Shown: piece after piece, positions 37,233-45,617 of the stretch | Layout: the number at the start of each line of letters is the position of its first letter | Numbering within the stretch: the stretch's first letter is position 1 | Assembly: GCF_003148765.1 (NCBI RefSeq) | Contig: NZ_QGGV01000004.1 | Location: 292,741 to 356,740, forward strand | Source of the DNA: Silicimonas algicola | GTDB lineage: Bacteria > Pseudomonadota > Alphaproteobacteria > Rhodobacterales > Rhodobacteraceae | Direction: 5' to 3' | Length of the DNA stretch: 64,000 nt | The notes under the pieces: generated by a model | Database searches by the model: none | What the model was told of the DNA's origin: nothing | Seen by the model: only the letters and a program-made list of their open reading frames with translations | Translations under genes and position numbers: made by a program

Positions 37233-37697
37233 ATGGGGATCGACGTGCGGTCTGTCCGCGAAAATTATTTGAAGAGACATACAGACGCGCTGATCAAGGA
37301 CATTGGGTTCGCCAGGGCTTGCGAGGTTTCCGGCAAGTCAAAGGCGACACTTGGGCGCTATGCCTCGCTGCATGACGAGAACGCGGATCGCTTCATGCCG
37401 GTCAACGTCCTTCTGGAGCTGGAGCGTGTGGCAAGCGTGCCGTACGTCACGAAAGCGCTGGCCGAGCTTCAGCATATCCGGCTGGAGTACGAAAATCCGC
37501 GCGACGATTCCGCGGGGTTGACCTCGGACGTCATCCGCCTGTCGCAGCGCTTTGCGATCCTGATGGCGGAGTACAACAACTCGATTTCCGATGGCGTGAT
37601 CTCGCTGAACGAGACGCGACGCCTTCTCGATGAGACGAACGCCCTTCAACAGGTCCTGATGGAGATGAAGCTTCACCTTCAGAACGCGGCCGGTTGA
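37233..37697 (+). CDS. Putative DNA-binding protein, phage CII (CP76)-like
   Basis: A protein of 154 residues, almost all helical. The part ALIKDIGFARACEVSGKSKA followed by TLGRYASLHDENADRFMPV looks like an HTH in which a sequence-specific test (tolerance to S/T-x-L-x-R-Y) is followed by a helix. A long helical C-terminal half follows. This order resembles phage regulatory CII/CP76-type proteins, but the match is by eye. It lies 82 nt downstream of tRNA-Arg on the same strand. No other phage gene is nearby, so it may be a domesticated regulator. Confidence 0.5.
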   Translation: MGIDVRSVRENYLKRHTDALIKDIGFARACEVSGKSKATLGRYASLHDENADRFMPVNVLLELERVASVPYVTKALAELQHIRLEYENPRDDSAGLTSDVIRLSQRFAILMAEYNNSISDGVISLNETRRLLDETNALQQVLMEMKLHLQNAAG

Positions 37698-37883
37698 GGC
37701 CGTTTCGCCAAGCCATGTGAGATCCCCCGGCCGGCTGCTGGGGTCGCAATCCTCCGACCGAGGGAGCCTTGCCGCTCAGGGATGAGCGAGCGACCCGGCG
37801 CCGCCGATCTAGTTGGCGGCTGACGTCTGGCTAATGGGAAAAACTCGCGTTTCGGCTCAATTATGCGGTTTGGGTCGATATCT

Positions 37884-38588
37884 TCAGATGACCCGTATCG
37901 CGTTCTGGTCGATTGCCAGGACATAGCCTTGGCGGGCCACGGTCCGGACCAGAAGCTCGGACACCATCTGGTTGCCGAGAGCGTCGCGCAGACGCTTGAT
38001 GCGCGTGGCTCCCGACGCCTCCTCGCAGTCCTCTGGCCGCTTACCCGAAATCACCGCCTCGATCTCGGCGCCGGACATGACGTCGCCGTCCATGCGCGCC
38101 TCGGCGAGAACCGCGATGGTCTCGACCGCGGCCCCTGTCAGGGTGAAGACCATGTCGTTGATGAGCACGAGGTTTTCTTCGCGATTGACGGTCAGGGACG
38201 AAACCTGGATGCCCTGCCGCTCGATCGCTCCGATCCTGCGGTTCAGAAGGATGATCGTGACCACGAAGACGAGGCACGCGATCAGAAGGCCCGTGGCGAA
38301 AAGCATCAGGACGAAGATGATGACCCGGTAGCCGGACAGCACTTCGGAGAAAGCCGTGCCGGACTGTGCAAGGATCTCGAGAAGCTTGATTTCGGCAAAG
38401 GACGTAAGGTCGGCGTTTTCGACAAAGAGACGGTCAACGCGGGAGTTGAACGCGTTCGCATCCGGCAGGCTGAGGAACAGAAACGCTCCTGCCGCCACGA
38501 GGATCAGGACAACTGCGGCGATGCCGTAGCTGACGATCCGGGTTCCGACTGCCTTGGTCTCAGAAACGGAGGAAATATCCGCCGGCAT
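37884..38588 (-). CDS. Membrane-anchored winged-helix (OmpR-type DNA-binding) protein
   Basis: A protein of about 234-244 residues. Two transmembrane helices (about 28-50 and 98-125) bracket a short extracytoplasmic loop. The C-terminal about 95 residues fit the Trans_reg_C winged helix: LVLINDMVFTLTGAAVETIA, DVMSGAEIEAVISG, TRIKRLRDALG and LLVRTVARQGYVLAID. This is the order strand, HTH, recognition helix, wing that ends in the family's RT(V)xGxGY pattern. There is no receiver domain. I chose the ATG at 38588; the ATG at 38618 is an alternative. It overlaps the upstream small secreted protein gene. Confidence 0.65.
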   Translation of the reverse strand: MPADISSVSETKAVGTRIVSYGIAAVVLILVAAGAFLFLSLPDANAFNSRVDRLFVENADLTSFAEIKLLEILAQSGTAFSEVLSGYRVIIFVLMLFATGLLIACLVFVVTIILLNRRIGAIERQGIQVSSLTVNREENLVLINDMVFTLTGAAVETIAVLAEARMDGDVMSGAEIEAVISGKRPEDCEEASGATRIKRLRDALGNQMVSELLVRTVARQGYVLAIDQNAIRVI

Positions 38589-38859
38589 CCTGCTTCCTGC
38601 TTTCAAGTCCGCTTTCATCGAAAACCGACTGGACCGAAAGAAGTTGCCAGCCGGCTGCCTGAAGGCGGCCCGACACGGTCGCCGACACCGAGTCTGACAT
38701 GGTGCAGGGGTCAGAGTCGATCTTCATAACGCCGTAGTGCAGGCGATAAGGGGACTCCTGCTTGGCCTTGTAGTCGGCGAAGCATTCAGCCCCGGCCGGA
38801 GAGGCCAGAAGCAGGGCGATCAGAAGAGCGGGGGAAAAGAGGCGGGAGGTACTGGTCAT
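38560..38859 (-). CDS. Small secreted protein of unknown function
   Basis: A protein of 99 residues with a clear signal peptide (about 1-24, cleavage after ASPAGA). The mature part has two Cys (ECFADY and DPCTMSD) that could form a disulphide, followed by an alpha-beta pattern (SATVSGRLQAAGWQLLSV). I do not recognise the family. Its 3' end overlaps the start of the membrane-anchored winged-helix gene by at least 29 nt. The two are therefore likely translated from one mRNA and may work together, for example as periplasmic partner and membrane sensor. Confidence 0.6.
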   Translation of the reverse strand: MTSTSRLFSPALLIALLLASPAGAECFADYKAKQESPYRLHYGVMKIDSDPCTMSDSVSATVSGRLQAAGWQLLSVQSVFDESGLESRKQDAGGYFLRF

Positions 38860-39025
38860 GCTTGCACGATGGGTTCGCCCGACGTGAAAATCAATATCGG
38901 TCAGCGCAGACGGGAGTGATATCGCATAACAGGTCGGCGATATTGTTCTGCACGGCGCATCGACCCCACCTTCCCCTCATCGAAACGCGGCGCATGGCCG
39001 CCAGAACACGACAGGGGGAACGAAG

Positions 39026-39568
39026 ATGAACCGACTAGCCCACATGGCCGTCACGGCCGTCACAGCCCTGGGGATCGCCACAGCCCCCCTGCCGGCTGCA
39101 GCCGAGACCAACGACGTTGCGAAGACCATCGCTGGTCTCGTGGCGCTGGGCATCGTCGCCAAGGTCATCGACGACCATGACGACCGCAAGGATCGCGAGC
39201 AGGCTCTTGTCGAGAAGCGCTCGCCTCGCGAAGAGTCGCGATGGCCGCAGTTCGGACGCGACGACCGCGTTCTGGACAACCGCGGCAGGTGGGTCGAAGG
39301 CGACCTGCGGCGCTATGACCGCCGTGCGCAACCCCAGCCTGGCTGGAAGCGGAACACGCCGCTCCCCGAGCGCTGCCTCTACGTCCTCGACCGCGAGGGG
39401 CCCGGCAACCGTCTCGTCTACAGCCAGAACTGTCTGGGCCGACACTTCAAGTGGGCAAGCCGCCTTCCCAGGGACTGCCGCCAGTACGTCCGCACCCGCA
39501 ACGACGTGGTGCCGGTCTACAGCGTGCTGTGCCTGGAACGCGACGGCTGGCGCGTCTCGCGGCGCTAG
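39026..39568 (+). CDS. Secreted hypothetical protein
   Basis: A protein of 180 residues with a signal peptide (about 1-27, ending PAAAET). A hydrophobic stretch (AGLVALGIVAKVI) follows, and then a very basic, Arg-rich and Trp-containing mature region. Four Cys in the C-terminal half (ERCLYV, QNCLG, RDCRQY, VLCLERD) suggest two disulphides. No family is recognised. It is flanked by a good promoter-side gap and ends before a hairpin at 39632. Confidence 0.65.
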   Translation: MNRLAHMAVTAVTALGIATAPLPAAAETNDVAKTIAGLVALGIVAKVIDDHDDRKDREQALVEKRSPREESRWPQFGRDDRVLDNRGRWVEGDLRRYDRRAQPQPGWKRNTPLPERCLYVLDREGPGNRLVYSQNCLGRHFKWASRLPRDCRQYVRTRNDVVPVYSVLCLERDGWRVSRR

Positions 39569-39631
39569 GCTGCGCGACACAAACCCGGATACCGGCGCGG
39601 GCATCCCGCACATCTCCATCTCTGCGCCGGT

Positions 39632-39656
39632 GGGCCAGGGTTCCCCGCCCTGGCCC
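39632..39656 (+). terminator. Hairpin downstream of the secreted protein gene
   Basis: GGGCCAGGG and CCCTGGCCC form a perfect 9-bp stem with a 7-nt loop, 64 nt after the stop. The T-run is short (GCAGTTTC), so termination efficiency is uncertain. Confidence 0.5.
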
Positions 39657-39661
39657 GCAGT

Positions 39662-39741
39662 TTCACGAGTGGTGGGGTCACCGAGTGCCATATTCACGAG
39701 TGGTGGGGTCACCGAGTACAATAACGAGTAACAGGGTTACC
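39662..39741 (+). repeat. Three tandem imperfect repeats upstream of rnhB
   Basis: A 25-bp unit beginning TTCACGAGTGGTGGGGTCAC occurs exactly twice (39662-39686 and 39693-39717), 31 bp apart. A third, diverged copy (CGAGTAACAGGGTTACCG) begins at 39725. Each copy can fold: GTGGT with GTCAC through wobble pairs, and GTAAC with GTTAC in copy three. The role is unknown. Confidence 0.75.
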
Positions 39742-39820
39742 GCGGCGGCCGGAGCGATCCGGTCGCCGCATTTTGTTACGGGACTTGATCCGTGCGCCCG
39801 GCTCGGCCATCACGTCGGGC

Positions 39821-40432
39821 ATGAACGTCCGACCCGACTTCTCCGAGGAAGAGTCCTGCTTCGCCGCAGGGGCCCGTGTCGTGGCGGGCGTGGACGAGGC
39901 TGGACGCGGTCCGCTGGCAGGACCCGTGACAGCGGCGGCCGTCATCCTGGAACGAACCTGCGTGCCGGATGGGCTGAACGATTCCAAGAAGTTACCTGCG
40001 CGGGAGCGGGAGAGGCTTTACGATATCCTCGTCGCCACCGCCGTCGTCTCGGTCGCTCATGCCTCGGTCGAGGAAATCGACCGGCTGAACATCCTGCGTG
40101 CCGCGCACCTCGCCATGGAGCGGGCGGTGGCCGGACTTGGGCTGACGCCCTGTCACGCGCTGGTGGACGGCAACCTCATCCCGAGACAACTGTGCTGCCC
40201 CGCGACGGCGGTGGTGAAGGGCGACGGGCGCAGTCTGTCGGTTGCAGCCGCCTCGATCGTCGCGAAGGTGGTGCGCGATCGGCTCATGGTGGATTTGGCG
40301 CAACAGCACCCCGGGTATGGCTGGGAGCGCAATGCCGGCTACCCGACGAAGGCGCATCGGGACGCACTCGACCGGTTAGGGCTGACCCCACACCATAGGC
40401 GTTCGTTCAAGCCGGTCTACAACATCTTGTGA
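39821..40432 (+). CDS. rnhB: Ribonuclease HII
   Basis: RNase HII, 203 residues, removes ribonucleotides from DNA and RNA-DNA hybrids. The active-site motif [15 protein letters not shown] at about 22-36 carries the first Asp-Glu pair. The third Asp is in HALVDGN, and the C-terminal part has [15 protein letters not shown] and GYPTKAH. I chose the ATG at 39821, which gives the usual length. Codons further upstream run into the repeat region. It is followed by ccrM after 115 nt. Confidence 0.93.
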   Translation: MNVRPDFSEEESCFAAGARVVAGVDEAGRGPLAGPVTAAAVILERTCVPDGLNDSKKLPARERERLYDILVATAVVSVAHASVEEIDRLNILRAAHLAMERAVAGLGLTPCHALVDGNLIPRQLCCPATAVVKGDGRSLSVAAASIVAKVVRDRLMVDLAQQHPGYGWERNAGYPTKAHRDALDRLGLTPHHRRSFKPVYNIL

Positions 40433-40454
40433 CAAGCCGAAATCTTAAGTCACT

Positions 40455-41642
<1,188 letters not shown>

Positions 41643-41695
41643 GACCACCAGAGCTTACCGCCGGTGCCTGTGGCCGCCCACGGCACTGCACCTGA

Positions 41696-41723
41696 CCCCG
41701 CCCTTGTGGCGGGGTTCTTTTTT
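41696..41723 (+). terminator. Intrinsic terminator of ccrM
   Basis: CCCCGCC and GGCGGGG form a perfect 7-bp stem with loop CTTGT, followed by TTCTTTTTT. It is 53 nt after the ccrM stop. The whole gap to the convergent HAD gene (41643-41958) otherwise holds only the hairpin at 41724 and the short tandem repeat at 41866. Confidence 0.9.
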
Positions 41724-41740
41724 CCGGGGCTCTGCCCCGG
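41724..41740. repeat. Palindromic REP-like hairpin
   Basis: CCGGGGC-TCT-GCCCCGG is a perfect 7-bp stem with a 3-nt loop, directly after the T-run of the ccrM terminator. Similar CCGGGGCTCTGCCCCGG words recur after genes in many alphaproteobacteria, from general knowledge. No second copy was noted in this window. Confidence 0.5.
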
Positions 41741-41865
41741 ACTCCGGACAACTCTTGGGACAGAAAAGATGGTTTCTGGTACGCGCGGACCTGGATCGGC
41801 TGAACGCCGCGAGAGCCCCTGATCCGGGCGGTTAACCCTGGGAAGGCACTGGATAATCGGGCTTT

Positions 41866-41906
41866 CGGTATCACGTCGGTATTGCGTCGGTATCGCGTCG
41901 GTTCTG
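41866..41906. repeat. Short 11-bp tandem repeat
   Basis: Three units, CGGTATCACGT, CGGTATTGCGT and CGGTATCGCGT, stand head to tail (41866-41898). A partial fourth, CGGTTCTG, follows. The 11-bp period places the units on one face of the helix. They lie in the gap between the convergent ccrM and HAD genes. Confidence 0.7.
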
Positions 41907-41958
41907 ACATCGGCGAGGAACCGAGTTTCGCAGATGTGTGAACGGTGGGCGCGCTGCC

Positions 41959-42831
41959 TCAGCGCAGGTAGCCGATGGCGTAGGTGGGCGTCAGGCGCGC
42001 CTGGGCCACGAAGCTGTCGAGCGCCGCGGCCTCGGGCTGGCGGTCGGTGCGCGTCTCTTCCTTGGCGAGGCCGCCCGTGATGAAGAGGCTGTCGAGATCC
42101 TCGCCGAGCGCGCCCTGGATGTCTGTGTTGATGCCGTCGCCGATGCAGAGGATGCGGCTGTCCGGGATATCGGCCCCCAGTTCCGACAGTCGCTGGCGGG
42201 CGAGGGTGTAGACGGGCGGATGCGGCTTGCCGAAGTAGAGGCTTTCGCCCCCCATCTCGGTGTAGAGGGCGGCGAGGGCGCCAGCGCACCATTCGCGGCT
42301 CTCTCCCCGGTCGACGACGATGTCGGGGTTGGCGCAGAGGAGCTTCAGGCCCTTCTGCTTGGCGTAGAGGAATTCGGGCCGGTTGACCGAAGGCTCGGCA
42401 TGGGGCTCGAAAGGGCCGAGGCAGGCGATGCCGGTGGCCTGGTCGAGGGGCACGCGCGTGACGGGCGTGGGATTGCTCACGATCTTCGGCGGCTCGAAGA
42501 AGGTCAGGTCGTAATCCTGTCCCATGAACCAGACCTTGTCGCCGATGACGCCGTCGAACATCGCCACGCGCGCGCTGTCGCCCGAGGTCGCGATGGTGTC
42601 CCAGCAGTCGGTCGGCACGCCGAAGCGGTCGAGTTGCCGGGCGACGTCGGCACGGGGGCGCGGCGCGTTGGTCAGGAGCACGACGCGCCCACCCTTTGAC
42701 TTGAAGCGGCGCAGGGCCTCGACCGCTTCGGGAAAGGCACGGATGCCATCGTGCAGGCAGCCCCAGAGATCGCAGAACACCGCGTCGTAGCGGTCCGAGA
42801 CGTCGGCGAGGCTTTCGATGATCTCGGTCAT
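41959..42831 (-). CDS. HAD-superfamily hydrolase, TIGR01459 group
   Basis: A HAD phosphatase-like protein of 290 residues. Motif I FCDLWGCLHDG (about 19-29) has Asp-x-Trp in place of the usual Asp-x-Asp, as in the NagD/4-nitrophenylphosphatase-like TIGR01459 group. Motif II VVLLTNAPRPRADV and motif IV CIGDGINTDIQGA are present. A C2-type cap lies between. The substrate is unknown. It is co-oriented with and downstream of the pyrophosphatase gene, from which a terminator separates it. Confidence 0.82.
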   Translation of the reverse strand: MTEIIESLADVSDRYDAVFCDLWGCLHDGIRAFPEAVEALRRFKSKGGRVVLLTNAPRPRADVARQLDRFGVPTDCWDTIATSGDSARVAMFDGVIGDKVWFMGQDYDLTFFEPPKIVSNPTPVTRVPLDQATGIACLGPFEPHAEPSVNRPEFLYAKQKGLKLLCANPDIVVDRGESREWCAGALAALYTEMGGESLYFGKPHPPVYTLARQRLSELGADIPDSRILCIGDGINTDIQGALGEDLDSLFITGGLAKEETRTDRQPEAAALDSFVAQARLTPTYAIGYLR

Positions 42832-42891
42832 GGTGTCTCCGTCAGGGTGGTCCTGACCGGACCTAGCGCGAATGGCTTCGGCGCGGAATGC

Positions 42892-42914
42892 AAAAAGGCG
42901 CCCCGGAGGGCGCC
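42892..42914 (-). terminator. Intrinsic terminator of the pyrophosphatase gene
   Basis: On the minus strand GGCGCCC and GGGCGCC form a perfect 7-bp stem with a 4-nt loop, followed by TTTTT. It lies 21 nt after the stop of the DHH pyrophosphatase gene and 61 nt before the HAD start. Confidence 0.88.
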
Positions 42915-42935
42915 CGCCTTGTCCCCGGATCGATG

Positions 42936-43856
42936 TCAGACCTTCAGTGCGGGGATGATCTGCTTCTTGCGGCTGACGACGCCGGGCAGGCTGACGAGGT
43001 CGCTGTCGGCGGTGACGCCGAAGCTTTTCTCGGCCACGCGGCGCACGAGATCGTTCGGGACGAAGAGGATCGACTCCTCGGCCAGGATGTCGACGAGGAA
43101 GAACAGCACCTGGTCGACGCCGTCTTCCTCGGCGACGGTCACCATGTCCTCCATCAGACCCTTCTTGCGCGCGAGCACGGTCGAGGGCGAGGTCGTCTCC
43201 ATCACCGACACGCGGAATTTCGTTCCGTCGACGTCGTATTCCTTGGAGTCCATGCGCAGAAGCTCGGCGTCGGAATAGGACGACACGTCGGACTTCGCGG
43301 CGAACATCTCGGCGGCGTAATCGGGGATCGCGACGCCGAGGTCGGCGGCGAGGCCCTCGGCCAGCTTGCGGTCGACGTCGGTGGTCGTGGGCGAGCGGAA
43401 CTCGAGCGTGTCCGACAGGATGCAGGACAGCATCGCGCCCTTGATCGCCTCGGGCATCCGCGCGGCCTCGTCGCCCATGAGGTCGTGCATGATCGTAGCG
43501 GTGCAGGCGACGGGGCGGACGGTGATGTTGATGGGCGACCTGGTCTTGAGCCCACCCTGGAGCATGTGGTGGTCGATGACCTCGGTCACGCGGGCGTCGT
43601 TGATGTGGGCGGGAAGCTCGGCCACGTTGTTGGTGTCAACGATGACGCAGGTGTCGGCGTCGGTCACGTCCTCGAGATGGGCGGGCCTGTCGAGGTTCCA
43701 GCGCGACAGCATCCAGAGCGCTTCCGAGTTGGGCTCGCCCAGGAGACGCGCCTCGGCCGGGGTGCCGCGGCATTCGCTCAGGAACCAGGCCCAGATGATC
43801 GGCGAGCCGGTCGAGTCGGTGTCGGGGGATTTGTGGCCGAAGACTTTGATGGTCAT
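42936..43856 (-). CDS. ppaC: Manganese-dependent inorganic pyrophosphatase
   Basis: A family II (DHH-DHHA2) pyrophosphatase of 306 residues that hydrolyses PPi to phosphate. Metal-site motifs are VFGHKSPDTDS at about 5-15, VIVDTNN at about 71, and VIDHHMLQGG at about 95 (the DHH motif). SRKKQIIP, the DHHA2 substrate motif, is at the C-terminus. I chose the ATG at 43856, where homologues start. An alternative frame start lies 23 codons upstream. It ends at a good terminator. Confidence 0.93.
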   Translation of the reverse strand: MTIKVFGHKSPDTDSTGSPIIWAWFLSECRGTPAEARLLGEPNSEALWMLSRWNLDRPAHLEDVTDADTCVIVDTNNVAELPAHINDARVTEVIDHHMLQGGLKTRSPINITVRPVACTATIMHDLMGDEAARMPEAIKGAMLSCILSDTLEFRSPTTTDVDRKLAEGLAADLGVAIPDYAAEMFAAKSDVSSYSDAELLRMDSKEYDVDGTKFRVSVMETTSPSTVLARKKGLMEDMVTVAEEDGVDQVLFFLVDILAEESILFVPNDLVRRVAEKSFGVTADSDLVSLPGVVSRKKQIIPALKV

Positions 43857-44010
43857 TGTGACGTCACTCGTTTTGTCGGGGAATTCGGCGCCCTCATAGC
43901 GAGTCGTCCGGGGCTTGTCACCCATGCCTCAAGGTGCGCGCACGATGCCGCCGGGCCTTGCGCGCGGACGCCGCACGCGGTTTGTTGCGGCAAACCCAGG
44001 AGGTGTCGCC

Positions 44011-44184
44011 ATGCCGAAATCGAAGAAGCCGTCGCAGAAAGCGAAGAAGACCTCGGACGAATCCAAGGGAAAGGCCGGTCACGAGCAGGGGCAGAGCCGC
44101 ATTCCGCCGGGGGTGGACGGCGGGCCGGGCGGAAAGGTCAGCAAGTCGGTGCGGTCTCCGATACCCGGGCGCGACAAGCGGTAA
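44011..44184 (+). CDS. Small basic hypothetical protein
   Basis: A protein of 57 residues, Lys- and Gly-rich and probably disordered: MPKSKKPSQKAKKTSDESKG, then GVDGGPGGKVSKSVRSPIPG. A strong ribosome-binding site (AGGAGGT, 43998-44004) sits seven bases before the ATG and is the main support for the gene. No function is recognised. It is 14 nt upstream of the DUF2161 gene and may be co-transcribed with it. Confidence 0.55.
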   Translation: MPKSKKPSQKAKKTSDESKGKAGHEQGQSRIPPGVDGGPGGKVSKSVRSPIPGRDKR

Positions 44185-44198
44185 CGCGCTTTAGGCTC

Positions 44199-44849
44199 GT
44201 GCGGGAAACAGAACTCTATGCGCCGATCAAGGCGTTTCTCGAGGCGCAGGGCTATGAGGTGAAAGGCGAGGTCGGGTCGGCCGACGTCGTTGCCTGTCGT
44301 GCGGGCGAGGACGAACCGGTGATCGTCGAGATGAAGACCGCCTTTTCGCTGGCGTTGGTGCATCAGGGCGTGGCGCGTCTGGCGCTGTCGGATGCGGTCT
44401 ACATCGCCGCGCCGCGGGGCCGGGGGCGTGCGGCCTGGTCGGGACTGAAGAACATGAAGGTGCTTTGTCGGCGGCTGGGGCTTGGGCTTCTGACCGTTCG
44501 TGTCGAGGACGGCGTGGTCGAGGTGCATTGCGATCCTGCGCCTTATGCGCCGCGCCGGGCGCCAGGGCGGATGGCCCGGCTTCTGCGGGAGTTCGCGCGG
44601 CGCGAGGGCGATCCCAACCGGGGCGGCACGCGGGGCGCCATCGTCACCGCCTATCGGCAGGACGCCGTACGCTGCGCGGCGCACCTGGCGCGGGCGGGGG
44701 CCTCGCGGGGGGCCGCCGTGGCGCGAGAGACGGGGGTGTCGCGGGCGACACGGATGATGGCGGACAATCACTACGGCTGGTTCGTGCGGGTCTCGGTCGG
44801 CATCTATGACTTGACGGACGCGGGACGCACGGCCCTGGAGCGCGGCTGA
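44199..44849 (+). CDS. DUF2161-family putative PD-(D/E)XK phosphodiesterase
   Basis: A protein of 216 residues. The N-terminal part looks like a PD-(D/E)XK nuclease core: [20 protein letters not shown], then [14 protein letters not shown] and VIVEMKTAF, with Asp and the E-x-K pair. The C-terminal half contains a winged-helix-like stretch ([20 protein letters not shown], then [11 protein letters not shown]). I recognise it as DUF2161. Start GTG 44199 is chosen because it opens the family N-terminus. It overlaps recO by one base, so it may be linked to DNA repair. Confidence 0.75.
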   Translation: MRETELYAPIKAFLEAQGYEVKGEVGSADVVACRAGEDEPVIVEMKTAFSLALVHQGVARLALSDAVYIAAPRGRGRAAWSGLKNMKVLCRRLGLGLLTVRVEDGVVEVHCDPAPYAPRRAPGRMARLLREFARREGDPNRGGTRGAIVTAYRQDAVRCAAHLARAGASRGAAVARETGVSRATRMMADNHYGWFVRVSVGIYDLTDAGRTALERG

Positions 44850-45568
44850 TGGACTGGCGCGAGGAGGGTGTCGTCCTCGCCCGGCGCCGACACGGCGAAA
44901 GTGGCGCAATCGTCGAGATCTTCACTGAAGGTCACGGCCGCCACGCAGGCATTGTCCGCGGCGGCGGCGGGAGGCGCATGACGCCGGTGCTGGAGCCGGG
45001 GAACCAGGTCGATGTCGCCTGGCGGGCGCGGCTGGAGGATCACCTGGGCGCGTTCACGGTGGAACCGGTCGCGTCGCGCGCGGCGGTGCTGATGGCGGAC
45101 AGGCGGACGCTGGCGGGGCTGAATGCGGTCTGCTCGCTTTTGTCCTTCGCGCTGCCGGAGCGGGAACCGCATCCGGGGCTGTACCAGAGGACGCAGGCTG
45201 TGCTGGGGATGATGGGCGAGGGGCCGTACTGGCCGATTGCCTACCTGAGGTGGGAACTGGCGCTGCTGGAGGAGCTGGGCTTCGGCCTGGACCTCGCGGC
45301 TTGCGCGGTGACCGGGTCGGTCGAGGGGCTGGCCTATGTCTCGCCGAAGAGCGGGCGGGCGGTTTCGGAGGCGGGAGCTGGCGCGTTCAAGGACCGGCTA
45401 TTCCCGTTGTCGCCTGCGCTGGTCGGGCGGGGCGAGGGATCGGTTGAGGATTTGCGCGACGGGTTTCGCACGACGGGTCATTTCCTGCGGACGTGGCTGG
45501 CGCCGGCTCTTGGCGACCGGCCCTTGCCCGAGGCGCGGCAGAGGCTGGTGGATCTGTTGACGCGGTAG
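44849..45568 (+). CDS. recO: DNA repair protein RecO
   Basis: RecO, 239 residues, helps RecR load RecA at single-strand gaps. The N-terminal OB fold begins with [20 protein letters not shown] and has [13 protein letters not shown]. The middle helical part has [21 protein letters not shown] and [11 protein letters not shown], where the family's zinc Cys residues are mostly missing, as is common outside Gram-positives. The ATG overlaps the upstream stop by one base. It converges on the mcd-like gene. Confidence 0.9.
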   Translation: MDWREEGVVLARRRHGESGAIVEIFTEGHGRHAGIVRGGGGRRMTPVLEPGNQVDVAWRARLEDHLGAFTVEPVASRAAVLMADRRTLAGLNAVCSLLSFALPEREPHPGLYQRTQAVLGMMGEGPYWPIAYLRWELALLEELGFGLDLAACAVTGSVEGLAYVSPKSGRAVSEAGAGAFKDRLFPLSPALVGRGEGSVEDLRDGFRTTGHFLRTWLAPALGDRPLPEARQRLVDLLTR

Positions 45569-45576
45569 GCGGGTGC

Positions 45577-45617
45577 TCTGCCCCCGCGCCCCTGGGATAT
45601 TTGCAGACCGATGAAGG
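45577..45617. repeat. Rhodobacterales-type intergenic element
   Basis: The gap between the convergent recO and mcd-like genes contains CTCTGCCCCCGCGCCCCTGG followed by GATATTTGCAGACCGATGAA. I recall near-identical words recurring after genes in Rhodobacterales genomes; copy number cannot be counted here. No stable hairpin with a T-run is seen. Confidence 0.35.

Noticed and set aside
39662..39741. Whether the repeats before rnhB could be a small CRISPR array
   Set aside because: There are only two exact units, the spacers are 6 bp or less, and no cas gene is nearby.
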